Shown here: piece after piece, positions 42,792-49,843 of the stretch
Layout of the letters: every line of letters starts with the position of its first letter
Position numbering within the stretch: position 1 is the first letter of the stretch
From: an uncultured Granulosicoccaceae bacterium
GTDB taxonomy: Bacteria > Pseudomonadota > Gammaproteobacteria > Granulosicoccales > Granulosicoccaceae
Reading direction: 5' to 3'
NCBI GenBank assembly: GCA_938035945.1
Contig: CALHOU010000038.1
Location: 1-49,843, forward strand
DNA length: 49,843 bases
The notes under the pieces: generated by a model
What the model was told of the DNA's origin: nothing
Databases searched by the model: none
What the model saw: only the letters and a program-made list of their open reading frames with translations
Made by a program: the position numbers and the translations under genes

Positions 42792-42825
42792 GGCAGATAA
42801 AATTTATCGATACATTAATTTGGAG

Positions 42826-42854
42826 GCAGCTGCTTCCTGGCTGGAAACAGCTGC
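42826..42854. other. Intercistronic stem-loop between binding protein and permease genes
   Basis: GCAGCTG-C-TTCC (42826-42837) pairs with GGAA-A-CAGCTGC (42843-42854), with a loop of five and one mismatch. No T-run follows on the minus strand. Such hairpins after binding-protein genes usually protect the upstream mRNA and lower permease expression. Confidence 0.45.
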
Positions 42855-42886
42855 TTGTTTAGTTAGCGATTAAAAAACCGGCTAAG

Positions 42887-44452
42887 CTACTTTAGATAAA
42901 CACGATCAAGAGGGTGCGAAGTACCCCAAACTGAGTCCGGTGCATTGCCAACCATTTTGTTCGAAATAGTGTGGTATGGCGATGGGTACAGCGGATACAG
43001 TGGTAACTCGTTTGCCAATATCTGTTGGAATTCAGCGTAATACTTTTTACGCGCTTCCTGATCATTGGTAGCACCCGCCAAAGCCATGAGCTCATCAACT
43101 CGTGCGTTTGAGTATTGTTGCGTGTTAGACCAGATCACCCCTTTCTTTATGTTTTGACTGTTATAGGTTCTGTGTACACCTATTACTGGGTCACCCCAGT
43201 TGAACACATTGTCAAAGGTGATATCGAATTCATGGTTAGACACTCGCTTTGCCCAAGTTGGGAAGTCAGCTGATGCGCGTACCGTAACATCAATACCAAT
43301 CTTTTTAAGTTGTGGCTTTAAATATTCCGCCACAGGTTTTGCAGAGGCCCAGCCAAAATCAACCGTCAATGGAAAACGCATGCCGTCTGCGCCTTTTGCA
43401 TAGCCAGCATCATCCAACATTTTATTGGCTTTATCTAAATCAAGGTCATAAGGTTCAACCGTAGCATCATAGAACGGGCTGCCTGGGTGGATGCCGGTAA
43501 GTGCGGCTTCTGTGGCACCAAGCATTATCGCTTTAATCAAAAAGTTGCGATCAACCGCGTAGGCGATAGCTTGTCGCACAACCGGGTCAGCCGTTTTACC
43601 GTTCTGCGTGTTGAAGGCCAACCAGTTAACCGGTCCGATCGCTGCATACCCTACATTCGACACGTTTAGCGTATCTTTTTTCTTCATGCGGTTTATGTCG
43701 CGAGGTTCTTGTTCAAAACCCGATAGCTGTAGTTCGCCACTTTCTAGAGCAATGGTTCGAGCAGCACCGTCTTTAACAATACGCATTACGATTTTGTCGA
43801 GATGCGGCAAACCTTCCATAAAGTAGCCATCGTACTTCTCAAGGATGATGTGTTGATCTCGTTTGAATTCAACCAGCTTAAAAGGGCCCGAGCCAACAAC
43901 GTTTTCTGAATTTTGTGGATGCGTTTTTGGATCTTGGCCGTCGCCATATACGTGTTTGGGAATAATAGACAGCAATTGCGACGACATGGCCAGCATCAAG
44001 GCTGGGTGCGGCTCTGAGAGTTTAATTATCGCCGTATTCGGGTCTGGAGTTTCAACGGCCGTAACTGGTGCAAACATTGATTTAAACGGATGATTTGCTT
44101 TTACCGTATCAATAGAGAAGGCAACGTCTTCAGATGTAATAGGTTTGCCATCGTGGAAGGTTGCGCCTTCTACCAAATTGATAGTGACAGACAATTCGTC
44201 GTCTGAAATTTCCCAGGATTTGGCCAAATAGGGTTGTGGTTCCCAGCCCTCGTCGTAACGAAGTAGAGATGCGAACAGCTGAGTTCCTGGTTGGCCCGTT
44301 GCCGTACCAGATTGAACAGCTGGGTTAAGGTGGCGTGGTGTGGTTTGAATCGCCATAACCAGCGTGCCACCATTTTTTGGCTCATCAGCTACAACCGTTG
44401 TTGTTGCAACTGTTGTTAGTGCTAGTGTTGCGGCTAGTAAGTGTTTTTTCAT
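42887..44452 (-). CDS. ABC transporter substrate-binding protein, SBP_bac_5 family
   Basis: Periplasmic binding protein of 521 residues with a clear signal peptide (MKKHLLAATLALTTVATTTVVA). GGTLVMAI opens the mature fold; QPYLAKSWEISDDELSVTINL, FHDGKPITSEDVAFSIDT, VGSGPFKLVEF and FNTQNGKTADPVVRQAIAYAVD are family-5 blocks. Such proteins bind di/oligopeptides, opines, glycosides or other compounds, so the ligand is open. GGAGGAAT sits just before the ATG. First gene of the five-gene operon and divergent from the YtcJ-like amidohydrolase, which may act on the imported compound. Confidence 0.92.
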   Translation of the reverse strand: MKKHLLAATLALTTVATTTVVADEPKNGGTLVMAIQTTPRHLNPAVQSGTATGQPGTQLFASLLRYDEGWEPQPYLAKSWEISDDELSVTINLVEGATFHDGKPITSEDVAFSIDTVKANHPFKSMFAPVTAVETPDPNTAIIKLSEPHPALMLAMSSQLLSIIPKHVYGDGQDPKTHPQNSENVVGSGPFKLVEFKRDQHIILEKYDGYFMEGLPHLDKIVMRIVKDGAARTIALESGELQLSGFEQEPRDINRMKKKDTLNVSNVGYAAIGPVNWLAFNTQNGKTADPVVRQAIAYAVDRNFLIKAIMLGATEAALTGIHPGSPFYDATVEPYDLDLDKANKMLDDAGYAKGADGMRFPLTVDFGWASAKPVAEYLKPQLKKIGIDVTVRASADFPTWAKRVSNHEFDITFDNVFNWGDPVIGVHRTYNSQNIKKGVIWSNTQQYSNARVDELMALAGATNDQEARKKYYAEFQQILANELPLYPLYPSPYHTISNKMVGNAPDSVWGTSHPLDRVYLK

Positions 44453-44748
44453 TATTCCTCCAAGTGTTTCTTTTACCTGTCATTAGGTTGGTAGATATCG
44501 ACCATTGCTACTGTGCATATTTGCAGGCATATCCATCATTAGCCCGCCAAGCGCGGATTTACTATGCCACAGAATCTGCAATCTAAGAAGTCGAAAGTGA
44601 TCAAGGCATTAACTCATTGAATAAAAACTCAGACAATCTGGGGCAATGCAGCGCTAAAAATGGCGCTACGCTTAACTCTCAGCGCTATGCACTTGGTGTA
44701 GAAGAGGATATTATTGTTAGGAATTCATCCGCCTTTACCACTCAATCA

Positions 44749-46383
44749 ATGAACGTAATCTACAGCGCCAAAAAAATTATCACCATGAACCCTGCCAGGC
44801 CTGTTGTCACGCATGTCGCAGTAAGAGACGACAAGATCGTGAGCGCGGGTTCTCTTGAGGAATTAAAACAATGGGGTGAGTACGAGCTGGACGAGCGCTT
44901 TGCCGATAAAATTATCATGCCGGGCTTGGTTGAAGGTCATGCTCACACCATGGAAGGTACGCTTTGGCGTTTTGTTTATTGTGGGTATTTTGATCGGGTC
45001 GATCCAAACGGCAAGCAGTGGTCTGGTGCGAAAAATATAGATGATGTCGTGCAAAGACTGATTGAAGCAGATGCGCAACTAGACGACCCCGACCTGCCTT
45101 TATCGGGTTGGCAACTTGATCCAATCTATTTTAATAATGAAAGGGTGAATCGTTTTGATCTTGATAGGGTATCAACCACCCGTCCCATTGGGGTTATGAA
45201 CGCCTCTGGGCATATCTTAAACGTCAACACAAAAGCGCTCAAATTAGCTGATTTATTCAGACAAGGCATTGATCATCCAGGTATTCCGTTGGGTGAAGAT
45301 GGTTTTCCTACAGGTGAACTGAAAGGCCCTGATGTAATGACCCCAGCCGGCGTGCACGTGGGTTTTAATCGCGACATATTGTCATGTGATGAACGTGGTT
45401 TGCGAGATTTTGGCAAGCTGTGCGTTCGAACAGGGGTAACAACCGTAACCGATCTTGCTGCGCGCATGAAAGATGAAGCGGCAGACATGATGGTCAAGGT
45501 CACCAGCGAGCCTGATTATCCGGCACGCGTGGTTCCGCTGCGTTTTTTTCAAGGCCTGACACCCAAAGAGCTCATTGACCATGCGTTGTCTCTAAAGAAA
45601 AAGTCTACTGACCGTTTACGATTGGGCATGATTAAAATTGCAGCTGACGGTTCCATCCAAGGGTTCTCTGCACGCATGCGTTTCCCTGGATACTTCAATG
45701 GTGCGCCGAATGGGCTTTGGTATATTGCGCCTCAACAGCTTGAAGAAACGTATGATCTTGCTTTGCAAAATGGTATTAGTGTGCACACGCATACCAATGG
45801 CGATGAGGCCACACAGCTCGCCATTGAAACGTTTGAACGTTCAATTACACGTTACCCCGTTGCCAATCATCGCTTCACTTTGCAACACTGCCAGTTGGCA
45901 GATGCTGCACAATTTCGTCGTATGTCAGAACTTAACATGTGTGTGAATTTATTTGCTAATCATCATTTTTATTGGGGTGATGAACATTACCGACTTACTG
46001 TTGGGCCGGAACGCGCGGAACGCATGAATGCATGTAGAACCGCTTTGGCAAACAACATTCCTATGGCCATACATTCCGATGCGCCGGTAACGCCACTAGG
46101 GCCGTTCTTTACAGCTTGGTGTGCGGTCAACAGACTCACTGCTTCTGGTCGGGTGCAAGGTGAGTATGAAAAAATATCCGTTGATGAGGCTTTAAAAGCA
46201 ATAACAATCGGCGCTGCATACACGCTAAAGTTAGATGAAGAGGTGGGTTCTATTGAGTCCGGTAAATTGGCAGACTTTGCCATACTTGAAGACGACCCAA
46301 CACAAATTGGTGGGGAGAATTTACGTGATGTTCGAGTGTGGGGAACTGTGCAAGGCGGAAGGGTGTTTGCCGCCGAACAGTGA
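44749..46383 (+). CDS. YtcJ-like amidohydrolase (PF07969)
   Basis: Metal-dependent amidohydrolase of 544 residues from ATG 44749. Motifs are IITMNPARPVVTHVAV (N-terminal beta-sandwich), the metal HxH in VEGHAHTMEG, IAADGSIQGFSARM, HTHTNGDEATQLAIE and the conserved Asp in HSDAPVTPLG. YtcJ-like enzymes hydrolyse N-formyl/N-acyl or related amide bonds; substrate unknown. A TTG at 44617 would add 44 residues, but those lack family resemblance. The 44453-44748 gap holds the divergent promoters and nothing else I recognise. Divergence from the ABC operon suggests uptake-linked hydrolysis. Confidence 0.85.
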   Translation: MNVIYSAKKIITMNPARPVVTHVAVRDDKIVSAGSLEELKQWGEYELDERFADKIIMPGLVEGHAHTMEGTLWRFVYCGYFDRVDPNGKQWSGAKNIDDVVQRLIEADAQLDDPDLPLSGWQLDPIYFNNERVNRFDLDRVSTTRPIGVMNASGHILNVNTKALKLADLFRQGIDHPGIPLGEDGFPTGELKGPDVMTPAGVHVGFNRDILSCDERGLRDFGKLCVRTGVTTVTDLAARMKDEAADMMVKVTSEPDYPARVVPLRFFQGLTPKELIDHALSLKKKSTDRLRLGMIKIAADGSIQGFSARMRFPGYFNGAPNGLWYIAPQQLEETYDLALQNGISVHTHTNGDEATQLAIETFERSITRYPVANHRFTLQHCQLADAAQFRRMSELNMCVNLFANHHFYWGDEHYRLTVGPERAERMNACRTALANNIPMAIHSDAPVTPLGPFFTAWCAVNRLTASGRVQGEYEKISVDEALKAITIGAAYTLKLDEEVGSIESGKLADFAILEDDPTQIGGENLRDVRVWGTVQGGRVFAAEQ

Positions 46384-46396
46384 GGCCCATCTGTGC

Positions 46397-47380
46397 TTAA
46401 TTCGCCACTTGTAATTTGCCGCGAATAGTTGATCGAAGTTTTTTTAACACATCGATTTCGTGCATAAACAATATTTTCTGATTCACTATGGACAGCGTAT
46501 CTGTCGGTTTTTCCCGTAGTACAAAGTGTGTGAATATTTCTGCTGCATCCTCTACCGGATCGGTAGCCGCGTATTCGCTTACAAAATGATTCGCGTTGTC
46601 TTCGTAAAATTGATACTGCGCATCTTCATCACCCTGCGCCTCTTGATGTTCATTGAACAAGTTTGTCCAGAACAATTGGAAGAATCGATTTAAGTACGAA
46701 TTGTTGAGTGTGCAACCTTCGTCAATAGCGTAGCTTTCGCAACTGCCTAACGCAGACACGTTTAGTTGCTCCATGCCTAAAAACACGATATGGCCAAATT
46801 CATGAATGGTGGTGTGAATAAACTCTTTATCTTTGGGTCCAATGTAATCTTGATCGTCGAAGGCGATGATCCATTTGTTCGGTTTGTCTTCATCGACCGT
46901 TACATAAGCTAATGTTTCTTCTGGTCCGTCGCTATCGATAACAAACTGCGAAATGTGCTGTTGCAGCACAGCTTTTGGAAGTACCCTCAATGCACTATCC
47001 CAGATTTGTCGAAAGGTGGGATCATGATCAGGTTGTAGGTTGGAAATCTCAGTGATGCTTAAATCTGATTCGACTTGGTATCGCGCAATGACAGAGTCTG
47101 AATCCTCTTGGTTTGATTCTCTACCCGAATACTCGGTAACGATAAAGTCTTCCAAGTCACCAAACACCTGCTGTTCAAGCGCATCGCATTCTTCGTCAGA
47201 TAGTGAATCGCAATCAATATAGCAGGCGTCCTCTTCAACATCATAAAACGCGCCGGCAGGACAATAGTCATCGTTGTCCATGGCAAAACCATCAGTGGAA
47301 TTTTCGTTGTTCGCGTTGCATGCACATAAAGATAGAATGACAACGACGGTTAATAGGGCTCTGTAAAACTTAATAATCAT
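46397..47380 (-). CDS. Lipoprotein with HExxH zinc-metallopeptidase motif
   Basis: Protein of 327 residues from ATG 47380. A signal peptide ends in lipobox LCAC (lipidated Cys21 followed by Asn), predicting an envelope lipoprotein. A Cys/Asp/Glu-rich linker (CPAGAFYDVEEDACYIDC) follows. The catalytic motif HEFGH is at residues 193-197, and DPVEDAAEIFTHFVL downstream offers a third Glu or Asp zinc ligand, as in gluzincin-like folds. Exact peptidase family is not recognised. GTG 47395 would add five residues. It starts next to the stop of the alpha/beta hydrolase, so they are likely co-transcribed. Confidence 0.75.
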   Translation of the reverse strand: MIIKFYRALLTVVVILSLCACNANNENSTDGFAMDNDDYCPAGAFYDVEEDACYIDCDSLSDEECDALEQQVFGDLEDFIVTEYSGRESNQEDSDSVIARYQVESDLSITEISNLQPDHDPTFRQIWDSALRVLPKAVLQQHISQFVIDSDGPEETLAYVTVDEDKPNKWIIAFDDQDYIGPKDKEFIHTTIHEFGHIVFLGMEQLNVSALGSCESYAIDEGCTLNNSYLNRFFQLFWTNLFNEHQEAQGDEDAQYQFYEDNANHFVSEYAATDPVEDAAEIFTHFVLREKPTDTLSIVNQKILFMHEIDVLKKLRSTIRGKLQVAN

Positions 47381-47391
47381 GGTGAAATTAC

Positions 47392-48087
47392 TCACGCATC
47401 AAGCCAACACTGTAGCTCTGCGTTAGTCTGTGTTGGTTGTTCTAGTACTGGCATATGACCCGCAGCGCTAATCACGCACAAGCGTGAACCGGGAATATGT
47501 TGATGCATCAACTGATGGTGCGTAACGGGGCAAAGCGTATCATCTTCTCCGCAAAGCACCAGTGTCGGTACTTCGATAGAGCGTAATGTTTGGGTTTGAT
47601 CAGCCCGTGTTTGTAGCGCTCTGGATTGTTCTACAAACACATTCACACCAAGTGTATCCGACATTGCCATACACAGATCGAGTATCCGTCCGGTGTTAGG
47701 TCCATCGGATAAATAGTTGGGCTTCATCTCATCGCGCATCACTGACCGGAGCTTGCCATTGCGAACGCGTCTAATTTGACCATCTCTTTCCATCGCGCGT
47801 TCTTTGGTTTCTGCTAAAGGGTTGGTGTCCATTAAAGCCAGACGACTAATTCGCTGTGGTGCTTGGCGAATCATCTCCATCGCAGTTATGCCGCCCATCG
47901 ATAAGCCGGCAAGTGCAAACGTAGGCGGTGCCGAGGCTAGAATATCTTGCGCCATCTCAGAAATTGTTTTTCGGCCCACCTGTGGTGCAATCACGATCGT
48001 ACGTCGCGCTGAGAATGCTTCAATCTGTGGGGCGAAAAGTCTGCCATCGCACATCATTCCCGGCAGCAACAGTAAAGGTTCTTTCAT
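47392..48087 (-). CDS. Alpha/beta hydrolase
   Basis: Hydrolase of 231 residues from ATG 48087. The nucleophile elbow is GLSMGG (near residue 77), the acid is in LCGEDDTLCP, and the catalytic His is in AAGHMPVLEQP. LLLLPGMMCDGRLF gives the oxyanion-hole strand. It is close to the esterase/MhpC-like group and is probably cytoplasmic; substrate unknown. An in-frame ATG at 48129 adds 14 residues that do not fit the fold. Neither start has a strong ribosome site. Confidence 0.82.
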   Translation of the reverse strand: MKEPLLLLPGMMCDGRLFAPQIEAFSARRTIVIAPQVGRKTISEMAQDILASAPPTFALAGLSMGGITAMEMIRQAPQRISRLALMDTNPLAETKERAMERDGQIRRVRNGKLRSVMRDEMKPNYLSDGPNTGRILDLCMAMSDTLGVNVFVEQSRALQTRADQTQTLRSIEVPTLVLCGEDDTLCPVTHHQLMHQHIPGSRLCVISAAGHMPVLEQPTQTNAELQCWLDA

Positions 48088-48310
48088 GGTGTATCGGTGG
48101 TAGGTAAGTAGCTTAGAGATGGGAATCATACGATTGTTAACACCATTTTCTCACGGATAGCGGAAGTAGTTCAAATTTTGGTGGGAGTGACTAGTGCATA
48201 AGTTGTAGCCCATAGAGCTTGAGTCGATACAGGGTACATGTAAAACCTGCATCGGCATGGGGTGGACAGATGCGTACGCCCAGCCAGCAGGGCTTGAAGA
48301 AAATGGACTC

Positions 48311-49843
48311 ATGAAACCGACTTTTATCCGCGGTGCGCTTGTTTTATTGGTGCTGCTTGGTCAAATAATTTCAATCTGCTTTGTATTATTAAGTACACAA
48401 AAGCAAACCGCTCTGCAATTTTCTGCTAACGCAGACATTAAGCTGAACGACTTTGCTCGAAATGTGACTGAAACTACAGAGCATTTTCTTGCGCCCGCTG
48501 CAGATGCAGTACAGGTAGGGCAGAGTCTGTTAATCGGTAGCGTCATTTCTGCAAATAACGATATGCTGCTCGAACGATACTTTCTGGCAAAACTAAAATC
48601 AATCGATTCGCTCAGCGGTATCTATTTTGGTCGACCAGACGGAAGTTTTCTGTTCGTAACTCGCGGCCAAGATGGTTTGCGCACCAAACAAATCACCATG
48701 GATGATCAGGCTCGGCAAGTCACCTATACCCAATATAGCGAATTTGGTCCTGAGCGTACCTGGCTAGACGAAGAAGACACTTATGATCCTCGTGTGCGCC
48801 CTTGGTACACAAGTGCCAATCAATCAGAGTCACTGATTTGGACAAACCCCTATACGTTTTTCAGTTCCGGAAAGCCGGGTATATCAGCTGCCATCAATGT
48901 GGTTTCAAAGTCTGGTGAGCACTTGGGTGTCATTGGCGTTGATGTTGACATAACTGACTTGTCTCAATTTATCTCACTGGCAAACGATGATGGCTCACGC
49001 ACTGCCATCATCATCGATGAAGAGCAAAATGTTGTGGCGTATTCACGAGGGTTATATCAGTCGGGTCAGGAAAAGAAAGGTTCTGATCATCGGTTGTTTA
49101 AAGATATTGACGATGCGCCCCTAGCAGATTTATATCAACTTGGCATAGCCGCTTCAAATGACGGTATTGATAATACGCTTGAGACGATTAAGTTTTCATC
49201 GAATGACGTCAGCCGTATTGGCCTGTTGCGTGAATTTTCAGTTACAGGCAACGATTCACAATGGTTTTTGCTCGCGCAATTACCCGAGGCTGAGTACAGC
49301 GGTGGCGTAACCGATCTATTTGCGCAAGATATTTGGGTGCTGATTTCAACAGTGCTGATACCCGGTCTTATATTAGCGGCACTGGTTATGCGCCTAACGG
49401 CACCTGTTGAGCGTTACTATAATGAAGCGTCCATTGACAAACTGACTGGTGCGTTAACACGTACTGAATTTAAACATCGAATCGATAAATTGGCTAAGAA
49501 TGTTAGACGCGCTGATGACCCTGACCAACTCACTATTGCTGTGTTGGATTTAGATGGTTTCAAAGCGGTTAATGACAACTACGATCATGCCGAAGGTGAT
49601 GCCGTGTTGTGCGAAATTGCGCAGCGATTGCAAGGCCGTTTACGCGATGGTGATCTAGTCGGTCGATTGGGCGGAGATGAGTTTGTGATAGCTATGCGGA
49701 CAAGAGATGGGACTGACTTTCTCGATGCTATGGACAATATTCGCGCCCGAGCTGTTCGCGAGACCATAACAACGTCAGCAGCTGAGCACAGAGTTGGGAT
49801 GACAGCTGGCGTTGCCGTTTGGCAGGATGGTGACAGTTTTGAA
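48311..49843 (+). CDS. Cache-GGDEF diguanylate cyclase (partial, runs off the window)
   Basis: Open frame of 511 codons from ATG 48311 to the right edge, with no stop. A first membrane helix (GALVLLVLLGQIISICFVLL, near residues 7-26) precedes a periplasmic double-Cache sensor with RPWYTSANQSES, FSSGKPGISAAINV and GVIGVDVDITDLSQF. A second helix is near residue 340. The GGDEF domain begins near DKLTGALTRTEF, with LDLDGFKAVNDNYDHAEGD (metal and substrate) and an intact GGDEF in GRLGGDEFVIAM. It should make c-di-GMP in response to a small periplasmic ligand. Part of the GGDEF domain and anything beyond is missing. The 48088-48310 gap shows no clear riboswitch. Confidence 0.9.
   Translation, partial: MKPTFIRGALVLLVLLGQIISICFVLLSTQKQTALQFSANADIKLNDFARNVTETTEHFLAPAADAVQVGQSLLIGSVISANNDMLLERYFLAKLKSIDSLSGIYFGRPDGSFLFVTRGQDGLRTKQITMDDQARQVTYTQYSEFGPERTWLDEEDTYDPRVRPWYTSANQSESLIWTNPYTFFSSGKPGISAAINVVSKSGEHLGVIGVDVDITDLSQFISLANDDGSRTAIIIDEEQNVVAYSRGLYQSGQEKKGSDHRLFKDIDDAPLADLYQLGIAASNDGIDNTLETIKFSSNDVSRIGLLREFSVTGNDSQWFLLAQLPEAEYSGGVTDLFAQDIWVLISTVLIPGLILAALVMRLTAPVERYYNEASIDKLTGALTRTEFKHRIDKLAKNVRRADDPDQLTIAVLDLDGFKAVNDNYDHAEGDAVLCEIAQRLQGRLRDGDLVGRLGGDEFVIAMRTRDGTDFLDAMDNIRARAVRETITTSAAEHRVGMTAGVAVWQDGDSFE

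Noticed and set aside
48130-48310. c-di-GMP riboswitch before the GGDEF gene
   Set aside because: Some hairpins (GCATC/GATGC) can be drawn, but conserved GEMM sequences are not visible.

Overview
The window comes from a Gammaproteobacterium, probably a marine sulfur oxidiser that also lives on organic carbon. Sulfur chemistry is shown by sat divergent from aprM-aprB-aprA, the arrangement used to oxidise sulfite through APS to sulfate. Organic-carbon use is shown by a hydroxycinnamate-type CoA pathway, a TRAP transporter locus and a dipeptide/oligopeptide-type ABC transporter. DbpA, a YegD-like Hsp70 and two families of short REP-like repeats fit the same class. The genus cannot be named from the sequence.

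Layout. 1-7705: end of a MazG-like pyrophosphohydrolase, sat (-), aprMBA (+), an unknown 117-residue protein, a SlyD-like isomerase, a TPR protein and a 53-residue microprotein. 7711-14336: TPR protein, DUF4159 protein and YegD-like chaperone (all -), then dbpA and a large lipoprotein (+). 14498-22509: aromatic-acid locus with an MhpA-like flavin hydroxylase, a feruloyl-CoA-synthase-type ligase (-) and a divergent five-gene operon (SDR, crotonase, MarR regulator, CouO-like amidohydrolase, acyl-CoA dehydrogenase). A perfect 12-bp inverted repeat lies between the divergent units and is the likely MarR operator. Together these would activate a phenylpropenoid acid, hydrate and oxidise the side chain, and release acetyl-CoA without a thiolase.

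22529-33514: an all-minus catabolic block of about 11 kb. It holds an aldo/keto reductase, amidase, LysR regulator, DUF2848 protein, TRAP permeases and binding protein, a D-glutamate-cyclase-like DUF1445 protein, a Tat-exported cyclase-family hydrolase, an RraA-family protein and a D-threonine-aldolase/D-serine-dehydratase-like PLP enzyme. No pathway known to me has this full set; it is the strongest candidate here for an undescribed system. A D-configured or cyclic/amidated amino-acid-like substrate is a plausible inference only.

33725-49843: a thioester-containing alpha-2-macroglobulin (1368 aa), a DM13 protein, an unknown protein, a five-gene peptide-type ABC transporter (-) divergent from a YtcJ-like amidohydrolase, a lipoprotein with a HExxH protease motif, an alpha/beta hydrolase, and a Cache-GGDEF diguanylate cyclase that runs off the right edge.

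Two REP-like repeat families (cores GGGGACAGTTTACTT and GGGTCGGACCAC) are interspersed at gene ends. One copy supplies the C-terminus of the amidase and another contains a G-quadruplex motif. I saw no rRNA, tRNA, CRISPR array, transposase or phage gene.
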